Below are positions 33,736 through 45,492 of a stretch of DNA of 64,000 nucleotides, one piece after another. The notes beneath the pieces are model-generated. The model did not search any database. It saw only the letters and a list, made by a program, of their open reading frames with translations, and was not told where the DNA came from. The DNA is from Ampullaceana balthica (Eukaryota; Mollusca; Gastropoda; Lymnaeidae). A program made the translations under genes and the position numbers. The stretch is from the NCBI GenBank assembly GCA_944989445.1, contig CALYLW010001005.1, positions 72,501 through 136,500 of the forward strand, in the 5' to 3' direction. Within the stretch, counting starts at the first letter, position 1, and every line of letters begins with the position of its first letter.

Positions 33736-33890
33736 ACTTTTAAAATGCATTAATTTAATTACGGTACATTCGATCGATCTGACATTTTGACACAATGTAT
33801 TGTCATCCAAGATCTATCCGTGGTAAAATTTTATAAAATTTACGTTGGAAAATTAAAAAAAAATTCGGACAAACAGACAGACACGAAAGC
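33736..33890 (-). repeat. ~530-bp repeat family, internal fragment
   Basis: AATTACGGTACATTCGATCG and the neighbouring words match the interior of the family in reverse orientation. Both ends are missing. Confidence 0.5.
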
Positions 33891-33986
33891 AAGTTAAAAA
33901 AAACGTGGTAATAAAAACGTGGTAAAATAGAAACATGAGCAGAATAAATAAATCATATTTTTCGATATCTTCTCTACCTTTTTAAA

Positions 33987-34513
33987 TCCCTTATATTAAC
34001 TTCGCGGCCGTCTCTGTCTCTCTCTCTCTCTGTCTTGGGCGGGCGGAAAATTAGAAGTAAAAAATGACCCACTTCCCGTGATCCGATCGAGCTGAAATTT
34101 GGCACACTGACCCGTCTGACCTAACAATGCATCGTATCGAAATTTCAGATTGATCGAACGTACGGTAATTAAATTAATGCATTTTTAGTTTATCCTTATA
34201 TGAGGTATGTAATTAAAATTCACGGTTTGTTATTGTTTTTTTCCCACGTGAAATTTTGAGCTGACGCATTGAGGCGACCCAACGAAGCGACGGGGCGCTT
34301 TTGTTTACATTTTACGTGTCACTCTGAGCTCGGTCAAGCGAATCAGTGACCAGACTTTTCCCCTCTCCCCCTCCCACCCACCCCTCCCCCCTAGGGTTAT
34401 GAAGCAAACTTGAGTTAAGACAGATTCAGTCTGTAAATGTTTGAAAATAATTAATACTGTTAGTTATGTCTCATATATAAGTGATTTATAGTCAAAAACT
34501 TTGTTTTTACGGG
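33987..34513 (+). repeat. ~530-bp repeat family, tandem copy D
   Basis: 527 bp, starting TCCCTTATATTAACTTCGCG and ending TTTTTACGGG. It is followed after 14 bp by copy E of identical length, giving a 541-bp tandem period. The two are nearly identical, so duplication is recent. Confidence 0.85.
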
Positions 34514-34527
34514 TTTGTTTTATTAAA

Positions 34528-35054
34528 TCCCTTATATTAACTTCGCGGCCGTCTCTGTCTCTATCTCTCTCTGTCTTGGGCGGGCGGACAATTAGAAGTA
34601 AAAAATGACCCACTTCCCGTTATCCGATCGAGCTGAAATTTGGCCACACTGACCCGTCTGACCTAACAATGCATCGTATTAAAATTTCAGATTGATCGAA
34701 AGTACCGTAATTAAATTAATGCATTTTTAGTTTATCCTTATATGAGGTATGTAATTAAAATTCACGGTTTGTTATTGTTTTTTTCCCACGTGAAATTTTG
34801 AGCTGACGCATTGAGGCGACCCAACGAAGCGACGGGGCGCTTTTGTTTACATTTTACGTGTCACTCTGAGCTCGGTCAAGCGAATCAGTGACCAGACTTT
34901 TCCCCTCTCCCCCTCCCACCCACTCCTGCCCCTAGGGTTATGAAGCAAACTTGAGTTAAGACAGATTCAGTCTGTAAATGTTTGAAAATAATCAATACTG
35001 TTAGTTATGTCTCATATATAAGGGATTTATAGTCAAAAACTTTGTTTTTACGGG
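34528..35054 (+). repeat. ~530-bp repeat family, tandem copy E
   Basis: Near-identical to copy D, differing by scattered substitutions (for example CTCTATCTCTCTC for CTCTCTCTCTCTC and GGCCACACTG for GGCACACTG). Confidence 0.85.
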
Positions 35055-35299
35055 TTTGTTTTATTCATGCTTTCAACGCCCCCTTACAGTTATTCACCGC
35101 CGCCCAAAATGGACCCGTGGCCTTCACCACCCCTTGGATCGCTTCACAAGGGGGCGTTTTAAAACGCAGACGCTTATATATTGTCTCCCCTGGGACCACG
35201 CGTCTATAGCTATGAAATACGATAGTAAAAAGCAAATACGGCAATCACGCTCGGTAGAAAAAAATCAATTAAAAAATGTAGGAGGAAGCCTTTAAGATA

Positions 35300-35783
35300 A
35301 CAAAACAAGACAATATGTAGGCGGAATCCCTTTTCAGCAACAAATATTAAAAAACAAAAACAAATAATAAATAACATTTAAGAAACTTAGCTGGAATAAG
35401 CAAACCCAGTGGACAGCAAGCAGGAAGCGTTAACAGAAACGTTTGGGTTTCAATATTTTCTATTGTTGTGGGGGAGTTTAAATATTCGTATATTAACAGT
35501 GGGGTGGGTGTAAGGAGGAGAAATAAATGATTGAATCTGGTTCAGGGGCGTGAACAATGGGTGCAGGATGAAGCTTGGGGGACTCAAACAAAATTTTTAA
35601 AAAATATTGTCTTATGTTGAATCTTGCAAAGTCATAGAAAGTATTAGACGCACATTTTTATAGCAATAAATGGTTAAACAGACACCCTAGAATTGTGGGG
35701 AAAAAAATCGCTCTACAATTTTTTGTGTTGAGGGAAAAAAAGGAAGTCTTTTTTTTAACTTGCAAATTAATTTTGATTTTGGA
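35300..35783. other. Spacer without recognisable genes
   Basis: Low-complexity A-rich sequence; nothing supported. Confidence 0.4.
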
Positions 35784-36353
35784 GGAGCTGATGTTGTAGG
35801 AGCTGATGTTGTAGGAGCTGATGTAGTAGGAGATGATGTTGTAGGAGCTGATGTTGGAGGAGCTGATGTTGTGGGAGCGGGTGTTGTGGGAGCTGATGTT
35901 GTAGGAGCTGTTGTTGTAGGAGCTGTTGTTGTAGGAGCTGATGTTGTAGGAGTTGATACTGTAGGAGCTGTTGTTGTAGGAGCTGTTGTTGTAGGAGCTG
36001 ATGTTGTAGGAGCTGATGTTGTAGGAGCTGATGTTGTATGAGCTGATGTTGTAGGAGCTGTTGTTGTAGAAGCTGATGTTGTTGGAGCTGATGTTGTAGG
36101 AGCTGATGTTGAAGGAGCTGATGTTGGAGGAGCTGATGTTGTAGGAGCTGATGTTGTAGGAGCTGATGTTGTAGGAGCTGATGTTGTAGGAGCTGATGTT
36201 GTAGGAGCTGATGTTGTAGGAGCTGATGTTGGAGGAGCTGATGTTGTATAAGCTGATGTTGTAGGAGCTGTTGTTGTAGAAGCTGATGTTGTTGGAGCTG
36301 ATGTTGTAGGAGCTGATGTTGGAGGAGCTGATGTTGTAGGAGCAGATGTTGCA
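35784..36353. repeat. 15-bp tandem repeat, 38 copies
   Basis: The unit GGAGCTGATGTTGTA keeps a strict 15-bp register for 570 bp. Because 15 is a multiple of 3, it yields long open frames on both strands (Gly-Ala-Asp-Val-Val repeats on plus, Leu-Leu-Gln-His-Gln repeats on minus). No flanking gene, signal peptide or splice site supports translation. Confidence 0.97.
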
Positions 36354-36826
36354 ACATAAATAGTTAATATTTTAGTTAATTTCGTTTAGTTTGCCATGTG
36401 CTGTGTTCAGCAAGCTGCAGTAACTTGTTTAACAGGGAAAGTGTAAGGGAGCTAAGAGAAACTTAGTTTTACTTTTTTATTTTCAGGTTAAATGAAAGCG
36501 CGTGGAGTATTATTAGTTTAAAAATTATATATTCAATTTTTTTCATTATTTAAAGATATTAATTAAGAAATAAAAAAATTAAAATTAAAAATGTTTCGTG
36601 CAGAAATGGAAAAAAATGCTATTAAGGTAAGAAATAATTTTTTTTTGCTAAACTTGCTCAGAAAAATTTTCACAGACGGAGTTTGAATAAAAACAACAAA
36701 TTTCAAACTTTTGCCGCTATTCTTTTTAAAAACCTGCTGCTATTTTGGGTGATCACTAACATCTCTGCTCAGTTTTTCGAATGAAAAGTGGCCTAGATAC
36801 AGAAAGATGTTTTGAATATCTAGTAT

Positions 36827-37849
36827 TTAAAATATTACATAACCCTCCGTACCGTATGTCTTTCTCCTGCAGCGCAGCAGTTTCCTGTACGTGTGCCTGA
36901 ACCTCGAGCTCATCTTAAGATAGATGATGAAGTTGACGCTCGAATTGATGATCTCCAAGAAGTAGGCACACGAGGCCACCACGTAAAACAAGTTGGCGTA
37001 GCGTCCCCCTGTCCCGAACTGCGGGAACACCATGGTGCCGATGAAAACGACTGTGATGGGAAAGAAACAGGCGATAAAGACCACCGAAACGGTGAGGACC
37101 ATCTTAATGACCTTGCTGTCTTTTCTCGCAGCCGAGGTCTGGTTGGTGGTCGAATCTCGCCTCCAGCGTCTGGTGCCTTTCAGCTTCGATACCAGAAGGA
37201 CCGTGAAGACGGAGACGATTATGAACGCAATGTACGAGTAGAAATCGGTGATCGCGAACACGATGCGCTCCACCTGCGATCGGTTACTTGTGTAGACAAT
37301 GCCCACTTGAGTGCGGTTGGTGGACGGGTAGAACTTCCACTCAAGGAGGTTAACAGTGAACACGGGGCTGACGCTGACAAACATGACGACAAATATGCAG
37401 CCGATGACCAGCCAGGTCCTGCGAGGGGTAAGGATGGCCTTGACCGTCAGGGGCATGACGATGCAGAGGCAGCGCTCTAGTGTGACGTAGGCCGTGATTA
37501 CCCCCGTGATGCGGCCAAAGCAGATGTGCGGCCAGCCCCCGGTGATGTTCTCGATCTCGAAGGGGACGAAAGGGATGTCCGCTTCGTTGAAGAGCGGGTT
37601 GAAGCAGAGGTAGACCCACTCGGCAGACAAGAGGCACCCCAGGTCAGAGACAGCGAGCCCTAGAAGGGTGATGTTAGTGGTCTCCCTGAAGCCAAGCTTG
37701 ATGAATACCGTCACGTTGATGACGTTTCCCACGATTCCAAGAAAGGCGACGGACGCGTTGATGACGCAACACATGATGACGACGAATAATTCTCTGGTCT
37801 CATCCTTTATCAACCAGATTCCGTCGTCCGTGGTGTTTTCGGTTTTCAT
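36827..37849 (-). CDS. Intact single-exon chemosensory receptor (GPCR)
   Basis: A 340-aa seven-helix receptor of the gastropod chemosensory type, expected in the membrane of sensory cells, binding an unknown waterborne or contact cue. N5 is a glycosylation site. TM1 about 22-50 (GIVGNVINV), TM2 with SDLGC (68-72), TM3 from Cys110 to ERC (125-127, in place of DRY), TM4 about 145-168 ending SPVFTVNLL, TM5 about 196-221, TM6 about 247-275 (CFFP at 261-264), TM7 about 287-310 ending NSSVNFIIY, where Phe replaces the Pro of NPxxY. The tail is Arg/Lys-rich. The second extracellular loop (169-193) has no Cys, so Cys110 must pair elsewhere, perhaps with Cys82. The ATG at 37849 is the only sensible start. 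It is the only undamaged member of a three-member minus-strand cluster. Confidence 0.9.
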   Translation of the reverse strand: MKTENTTDDGIWLIKDETRELFVVIMCCVINASVAFLGIVGNVINVTVFIKLGFRETTNITLLGLAVSDLGCLLSAEWVYLCFNPLFNEADIPFVPFEIENITGGWPHICFGRITGVITAYVTLERCLCIVMPLTVKAILTPRRTWLVIGCIFVVMFVSVSPVFTVNLLEWKFYPSTNRTQVGIVYTSNRSQVERIVFAITDFYSYIAFIIVSVFTVLLVSKLKGTRRWRRDSTTNQTSAARKDSKVIKMVLTVSVVFIACFFPITVVFIGTMVFPQFGTGGRYANLFYVVASCAYFLEIINSSVNFIIYLKMSSRFRHTYRKLLRCRRKTYGTEGYVIF

Positions 37850-39010
37850 GCTTTATTGTGTCCCTTCTTTAAAAATAGGCAATTATTATTATATTAATTA
37901 TGTATATTTTTTCAAATTAAATTTATTTTTTTTATAATGGAGCTCGATCAGGCACTAAACATTCCTTCTTCCATCATTTGAAATCAAGTGAAGTTTTTGA
38001 AATTAGATACTTAAACAATATTCAAAGTACTTCCATCAAGTGAAATGACGTAGGCGATCAATGACGGAGGGTCATATATCCAGAAATGTGAGGAGTAATG
38101 TTTTAAGGTTTAAGTCAGTTTCAAAACACAAAACAATTTTTTATGCATCCCATTAAATCAAAATTAAGAACAGCATCCCAGAGAAGCAATAACTCCGACC
38201 ACCCGTCCATAGTCCGCTCTCCAGCAACAAGTCCGCTACAGGTGTTATCACTGTTGTTCCAGTTTTAAGCGCAAAGCTTTGGATCAAATAGAGATGTGTA
38301 CCGTCATGAATGCACTATCTCAATCAATTAGTCCATATGCCGTTAAGAGGTGAATAAACAAAAATAACTTAAACTACAATGCGATCACAGTAAAAGGCTT
38401 GGCCGTCTGCCGTGTCAACACAATGAACTAAACATTGTATCACGTTAATGTTAAATAGTTGAGCTCTCATTTCACCTGGCCGGCTAAGACAACAACTAAG
38501 ATTAACCTTCACTTGGCCATTAGAAATATGGGCTTGTTATCTCGGCTCATATTGATGTCTTTCGTCCAAGGATCGATTATTTTCTTCTATCGTGTCAACC
38601 TTTCTTGGCGTCCGGTGGCGGTTTTTGTTTTGTTTTTTGTTGTTGTCGCCCTACCTTTTACAGATTCCCAAGACGCATCTTGAGCTATGTCACCGACATT
38701 TTTGGGTGCACAAGAAATACTCGGAAAGCTTTCATTCTGGATTTGACCAGACTCGTAGGAACCGTGAATGACTGATCATGTCTGCGCTACTTCCGGATCA
38801 GTCCGATGGCCTTTCGGGGATTTAATGAATAGTGCAAGCAAGGTCACATAAAGAATTTGAATAGTGAGTGCACTGGTTTAGAGTTTAGTTAATGCAATGA
38901 AGTGCATTCTTCATTTTGTAAGAATGGCTCAGATAAAATATTTTCTTTCCATGACAATGTTTGTTGTTTTTAAAATCAATTACATTAAGTTGAAGAGGAA
39001 TTATTTAATA
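37850..39010. other. Upstream region of the intact receptor
   Basis: AT-rich directly before the ATG, with no clear TATA box or Kozak preference. A 74-codon plus-strand frame near 38459 has no support. Nothing else seen. Confidence 0.4.
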
Positions 39011-41102
39011 CTAGCAAAATACCCGCGTTTAGCAGTGGAAAGTTAGGAATTCAGTTAGTGTTGAGAACCCGCGTAGCACCAATTCACAACATCAATGTCA
39101 ATCTCGATCATGATAGATATACTTGTTTGTCAATATTTGTCAAGGTTGTGTAAAATCAAAAGTTGAATACAATTACATTAAGGGCCCCCGTGGAAAATGG
39201 GTGCAGGATGTGCATATCTCCTAGATTTATATCTAGGTCATTATGGAGATACGTGTCTATATTTATTTAAATTGTTTAAAATCTAATGGGAAATAAAGCT
39301 TTAACAGTTTACGAAAAAATTATTTTGAGCCCCGGCTCTAAAACAACAGACGTTAGGAGTTCATTAGCCTATAGAATTTTAATTTTTTTATATCGAATTT
39401 GGTAAATAATTCATCAATATACCTAGTAGCCACTGTTTAAAATGCCTTTTATATTACTCATGTTTGAAAATGGCATTTCGGGCCCCCAAACCTTATTAAG
39501 TGGTGTTTAAAAAATTTAATGTCAGAAACCTTCCCGGGGCGTACTCAAAACTTCCGAAAGATTAATGGCCGTTGGATGAATAAAATGCTATTATACGGCT
39601 TTAACAAAAGAAATAAAATAAGGGCCCCGGGGGGCCTATCGGTGTAAGATATAAAGCTCAAAACAACAGTTTATTTAAATCTGGGTCAAAATGGATATAT
39701 TTGTTTATCAATATTTGTAGAAAAAAATCGTGTGAAATCGAATGGTTAAAATTTCTTAAACGTTTACGAAAAAGAGATTAGGGGCCTTCGGCTCCAAAAG
39801 AATGAAACATATTATTTTAATAAAGGCCATCAATTTTTTATATTCCAATTTTTGTCAAACTCCATTTACACAATATCCAAGGTTTAATACAATTTTATTT
39901 TGCTCATATAAGGTTAAAAAACTAAATTGGGCCCAAGGCTCCAAGTGAGTGATAATTTAAATATTTTTGTCACCTGTTACCAACGCTGGAGTATAATCAA
40001 CAACTTACCAAAGTTTCATGCTTCTACCTACACGGAAAATTGGAGAATTAGTGATGAGTCAATTTTTGTATAAGAAATAAACTAAATGTGTACCCCCGGC
40101 CCCCAGTGAGTGATAATTTAAATATTCTTTTCGCCTGTTACCATAGCGGGATGGTACTCAATAACCTCCCAAAGTTTCATGCTTCTACCTACACGGAAAG
40201 TTGGAGAATTAGTGAGGAGTCAGTTTTTATAAAAGAAAAAACTACATTGGGGCCCCCTCCCCCGATGAGCGGAAATTTAAAAAATCTTTTTTGCCAATTA
40301 TCGTCGTCAGAGTGTACTCAACAAGTTACCAAAGTTTTATTCTCCTACATACAAGGGAGGTTGGAGATTTAATGATGAGTCTTTTTTTTAATTTAGCTTT
40401 TTTATATTAGAAAAATAATGCATTTGGGGCCCCAGCCCCCAAGTAAGTGATAATTATATATTTTTTTCAACTGTTGCCATTTCGGGAGGATACTCAACAA
40501 CCTCCCAAAGTTTCATGCTTCTACCTACACGGAAAGTTGGAGAATTAGTGATGAGTCAGTTTTTATATAAGAAAAAATTACATTGGGGCCCCCTCCCCCC
40601 ATGAGCGGAAATTTAAAAAATCTTTTTTGCCAATTATCGTCATAAGAGTGTACTCAACAAGTTACCAAATTTTTATGCTCCTACCTACAAGGAAGGTTGG
40701 AGATTTAATGAGTCTTTTTTTAAATTTAGCTTTTTTATATTAGAAAAAATACTGCATTTGGGCCCCCAGCCCCCAAGTAAGTGATAATTATATATATTTT
40801 TCAACTGTTGCCATTTCGGGAGGATACTCAACAACTTCCCAAAGTTTCATGCTTCTACATGCACGGGAAATTGGAGAAAAAAGGATGAGTCAGTTTTTAT
40901 ATAGCTCATATAAGGAAAAAACTAAATCTGGGCCCCTGGCCTCAAGTGAGTATTAATTTAAATAGTTTTTCGCTTTTTACCATCGCAGGAGTGTACTCAA
41001 CAACTTCCCAAAGTTTCATGCTCCTACCTACACGGAAAGATGGAGAATTAGTGATGAGTCAGTTCGTGAGTCAGTGAGGGCTTTGCCTTTTATTAGTATG
41101 GA
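39011..41102 (-). mobile_element. Non-autonomous Helitron B with internal array
   Basis: The minus strand begins TCCATACTAATAAAAGGCAA and ends GGTATTTTGCTAG followed by T. The base before the 5' TC is T where A is expected, probably a later mutation. The interior has GGGCCCC-GGCCCC motifs about every 150-175 bp (clearest at 39932, 40095, 40250, 40427, 40586, 40760, 40930) and the CCCAAAGTTTCATGCTTCTA word of Helitron A. The half nearer the 3' end is more diverged and resembles Helitron C units. Confidence 0.85.
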
Positions 41103-42053
41103 AAACTAAAAAGGCCTTGTCAATTCATGGTGCGATTCTAATAATAGAAATGTCCAGGGTTTTCAGTTTATATAAATCAATATCCGAGTATTCTCTTCAG
41201 ACTTTAACAAAAATACGTTAATTATGGTCAGATTAGTGAACTTGACGAAAAATCCCCACTTATTTACAATTTTATTACTACGCAACACATTTTGCTGAAT
41301 AGCATTATTTTACAAAGATCTTGTGTGCAAATACTAACAATACTTAATGAGTTATGGGGTTTTCAGGTCTGGGACAGAACAAAACTTACTAAAATATTGT
41401 CTCATAAATAAAATAAAAGATATAATTAACTCCTATGAATGTCCAATCTGTTCATTGTACAACCCACTTGTACTCATAGCAGACAAGACTGCAACGAATT
41501 AAAGAAATCGATTCTGATTTTGTTTCCTCTTTAGTAATACAGTTTTGCTTTTCCAACGTGAAAGGATTGCATACAAATTTTGCAAATTGTTTTTGATATA
41601 AAACTTGAAAGCAGAAAATAATTGTATTGTAATTAATATTTATTTAGTTTAAGTTTTGCTTTTAAAATGCTATTTTGGGTTTTCCTTGGAAATCGGACCT
41701 TGGCTTCTATTTCAAGAAATCTTGAAAACAATCAAGAATATCAATGCACAAGGCATCTGTCCAGAGAAATGTATGACCTCAGAAAGTTTTTTAAGAATCA
41801 ACAGCAACTTGTAAAGATTTTTAATTAAAATAAATTTGTAAAATTTTACAGAGAGAATGGTAAGTGGGTCAGGCCAGCAATGATTACTGAACGAGACAAT
41901 GAATGTAATATAATTTGCATATATGTGTTATATATGTAGGATTGCATCTTTAAAAAATGTTATAGCTTAGTATAAATTAAAGTGATAGATTGCAATTAAT
42001 ATAAATGTATAAGAAAAGATGAGTTCCTAAAACCATAATGTCCTAATAAAAAA
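41103..42053. other. Spacer without recognisable genes
   Basis: AT-rich; no supported frame, RNA or repeat end. Confidence 0.4.
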
Positions 42054-42503
42054 CCCCAAATAAAAAACCAAGTTTTTGACTATAAATGCTTTATATACGA
42101 GACATAACTAAACGAATGTTCAAACCAAAGATACAAAATTTTAGTTGTGTCTCGTAAAACATGTTTAATATAATGCGCAACGATCGGGAATATATTTTTT
42201 TACAAAAATATCGTCTATACAATACGAACCTTACCACGCGAAAGGAAAGGTTGTTCAATATAATACGCACCGCGACACTCAAGCACAAAAAATAATATGT
42301 TACATAGCGATAAATGAAGGTAATCTAAAAACTTATTAATTTAATTACAGTACATTCGATCGATCTGACATATTGATACATCATTTTTATCATCGGCAAG
42401 AGTCTGCCTGAAAAATTTCAGCTCGCTAGCATACGGGGAAGTGGGTTAAAAAGCGATCCAAAGTTTTTGCACGCAAGCAGACACCACGAGTTATTATAAA
42501 GGA
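42054..42503 (-). repeat. ~530-bp repeat family, copy F
   Basis: Minus-strand copy ending near AAACTTGGTTTTTTATTTGG and starting TCCTTTATAATAACTCGTGG. It lies head to tail with copy G. Confidence 0.7.
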
Positions 42504-42811
42504 TTAAATAAAACAAAACCCGTAAAAAACCAAGTTTTTGACTATAATTCCTCTATGTACGAGACGTAACTAAAAGAATATTCATTATAATACGCAGCGC
42601 AAGACCATCCAAAAATACAAAATTGTAGTTATGTATCGTAAAACGTGTTTAATATAATGCGCATCGATCAGGCATATATGTTTATAAAAAGTGTTGTCAA
42701 TAAAATACGCACCTTATTGCTCGACAGGAAAGGTCGTTCAATATAATACGCACTGCGACACTCTATCTCAAAAATTTAACATGATACATAGAGATAAATA
42801 AAATAATCTAA

Positions 42812-43869
42812 TAATCGGCATCCTTCCGTCTCGCGAGACGATGGTGCATCACTCTTGAGTTGGGTTGCATTTCTTCGAGTGGCTGTGCAGTCCTATCCTT
42901 GAGTGACAGACTTTATCACAGCTTTTGCACACGAATTCTGTGCTACCAAATGTTTTGGCCTTTCTCCTAGCTCTTCTTTCTGTAGCCTCCTCCATCCTAC
43001 GCTACTCGGCTACTATGACGCCCTCTTCGACAACAGTGCGCCACGTAGATCGGTCTTCTGCCTTGCACTCCCAGTCGCTTGTGCGTATTCCGGCTGCTTT
43101 CATGTCCCTTTGGCAGACATCTTTAAATCGCAGACATCGGCGACCTGTCTTCCTCTTTCCCAATGCCAGTTCTCCATATAGCAGATCCTTGGGGATTCGG
43201 CCAGGGCTCATTCTTTTAACATGTCCTAGCCATCTCAGGCGTATTTCACTAAGGATTGAGAACATGCTTTGGGTATTGGCACGCATTAGGACCTCAGTAT
43301 TAGGCACCTTGTCTTGCCATTTAATTCCTAGGATGCGTCGCAGGCATCTCAAGTGGAAGCTATTAAGCTTGCGCTCTTGTGATGTATAAGTAGTCCATGT
43401 CTCACTCCCGTATAGCAGTGTACTAATGACGCAGGCTCTATAGACACACAGTTTGGTTTTCTTTGTTAACTTGGTGTTTTGCCAGACCCGTTTGCTTAAT
43501 TTAGCCATTGTGGCAGCTGCCTTGCCAATTCTACTGTTTATTTCCTCTTCAATGGACAATGTATTGGAGACCTTGGAACCCAAGTAGGTGAAGCTGTCCA
43601 CAACCTCCAAGTTTTCATTTTTGATATTGATGGTAGGAGGAGGTTGTGTGTCTTGGGCCATGATGTTTGTCTTTTTCAAGCTGATTTGCAGACCAAATTC
43701 TTTGCAGGCATTGGAGAAGCTTGACACGAGTTGTTGCAAACCAGTTTCTGTGTGTGCTGTTAATGCCGCGTCATCCGCAATGAGTAGCTCACGAATTAGG
43801 ATATCTGTCGTTGTGGTCTTGGCTCGGAGGCGGGCAGTGTTGAAAATTCCTCCATCAGCTCTGGTGTGT
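42812..43869 (-). mobile_element. 5'-truncated non-LTR retrotransposon with 15-bp TSD
   Basis: The insert is flanked by the identical 15-bp sequence AATAAAATAATCTAA at 42797-42811 and 43870-43884, a direct footprint of target-primed reverse transcription. The minus strand holds the C-terminal half of a reverse transcriptase and about 190 bp of 3' UTR. The element is truncated just before the RT catalytic box. Confidence 0.92.
43002..43866 (-). pseudogene. LINE reverse transcriptase, C-terminal fragment
   Basis: The frame stays open from the truncation point (ADGGIFNTARLRAKT) through the catalytic box IADDAAL, the GLQISLKKT palm motif, DSFTYLGSKV, the thumb region and LLYGSETWT, ending in RRILGIKWQD and RWLGHVKRMSP, the typical tail of RTE/Jockey-group LINEs. 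The endonuclease and most of the RT fingers are missing, so it cannot transpose. About 288 codons without a stop point to a recent insertion. Exact clade cannot be settled by eye. Confidence 0.88.
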
Positions 43870-44425
43870 AATAAAATAATCTAAAAATTCAATAATTTAA
43901 TTACAGTAAATGCGATCGATCTGAAATTTTGATCCGTCATTTTTATCATCAACAAGAGTCTGCCTGCAAAATTTCAGCTCGCTAGCTTACGAAGAAGTGG
44001 GTGAAAATCGATCCAAAGTTTGGGCTACAATCAAGCAAGTAAGCAAGGGTTCAAACAGACACCACGAGTTAATATAAAGGATTAAAAAATATGAAATATA
44101 TGTATAATTATTATATATTATAATTTATTATCATGTAACAATAGATAATTAGACAATACCAAATTCAGACAAAAATGATCATCATAAAAAGTTTTCAAAA
44201 ATATTTTTTTGATATTTTATTTTTAAACGGGAATTCGTAATATTTAAAATGTCAATCAAATCTGTAGATTTTAGATCATTAAAAATACAATATACAACAA
44301 ACTAACAAAAGAAACCTTAAATAAGATCACAAATTTCAATTTGAAGGTTCAATGTTACTGTACCATATACACTACGTATAGATAAAAAATTTCATTTAGA
44401 CTATTTTAATCAAGGTGTTTATTTT

Positions 44426-45492
44426 TCAAATGGTGGATGCGTTTGTGGTCATAAAAGTACACTTTCGTAAAAACAATTTGAGAACAACTTCCTTGTACCT
44501 GGAGCTCATCTTCAGGTACACAAGAAAGTTTACACTTGAGTTGATCATCTCAAAAGTAATAGCAGACGATGCTGACACTTGGAATACGTTCTCAAGTTTC
44601 CCGCCTCGCCCAAAACCTGGCACCACCACTGCCGTTAAGAATACTGCCATAAGGGGGAAGGTCAAGGTTATAAACAGAAATGAGACGGTGGCCATCATCC
44701 TGGCAACTTTCTTGTCCCGCATTGAAATAGCAGAGGTTTTGGCGACAGAAAATATGGCGTCGTCGCGCCATTTGGTTTTAGCGACCAGTCTGTTGATCAG
44801 GACTATCGTAAACAGAACCACAAGGACGAAGCTCACGTAGCCGTAAACATTGGTCAGGGAAAACAACACCTGCTCGACTTCGCCACGATTCTCGGCGAAG
44901 ACAACACCAACCCAAGTTTTGTCAAATGCGGATAAAATTCCGGGAGTAACAAGTTGACGGTGAACACCGGACTGATGCTGGCAAAAACGACGATAAAGAT
45001 GGTGATGACGATGAAAACGGTCTTTTTCGGGGTCAGCAAGCGTTTGACGTCCATAGGGAGGGTCACACAGAGGCATCTCTCGAAGGTGGCGTAGGCCGTT
45101 AACATCCCGGTAACACGGGCAAATCCAGCATGGGGCCACCCACCAGTGACATATTCTACCACGACAGAGTCGAATGGCAGGTCGGCAGCACGGAACAGCG
45201 GGTTGTAGCACAGGTACGTCCACTGAAGTGTGACGAGGCAGCCCAGATCGGAGGCGGCCAGGCTGAAAAGACTGATGTTGATGGTCTCGTGGAAACCCAT
45301 CTTTGCGAACACGATCAGGTTGATGACGTTACCCACAATCCCAGCCATGTTGACGACAGCCGCCACTACACATTGGGAGAACGTCAAAAAATCTTCAACG
45401 AATCCGTTGCTGACAAGCAGGGCGTCGTTGTTCAAAGTGACCAATACTGGCTTGGTGAGATTCTCAATGTTTGCGACAATGTGATAAGACAT
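44426..45492 (-). pseudogene. Chemosensory receptor with one frameshift
   Basis: It is a relative of the receptor at 36827-37849. Frame 1 runs from the ATG at 45492 through TM1 (GIVGNVINLIVF), TM2 (SDLGC), TM3 with FERCLCV, and TM4 (SPVFTVNLLLPEFYP). At about 44935-44945, in extracellular loop 2, the sense shifts by one base to the frame reading DKTWVGVVFAENR, TM5, TM6 (TLTFPLMAVF) and TM7 with NSSVNFLVY, stopping at 44426. All seven helices are otherwise intact, so this is a young pseudogene or an assembly error. The Cys at the top of TM3 is Ala (HAGF). An AATAAA lies directly after the stop. Confidence 0.88.

Larger units (their letters stand above)
42519..44081 (-). repeat. ~530-bp repeat family, copy G, split by a LINE
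   Basis: Left part 42519-42811 and right part 43870-44081 join into one family member when the LINE insert and one copy of the 15-bp duplication are removed. Confidence 0.8.

Noticed and set aside
35767..36357. 196-codon minus-strand and 93-codon plus-strand frames made of short amino-acid repeats
   Set aside because: Both are products of the 15-bp tandem repeat, whose unit length keeps any frame open; no start context, splice sites or flanking domains.
36893..37480. 195-codon plus-strand frame opposite the intact receptor
   Set aside because: Antisense shadow of the 340-aa receptor.
42903..43389. Plus-strand frames of 92 and 154 codons in the LINE region
   Set aside because: Shadows of the minus-strand reverse transcriptase.
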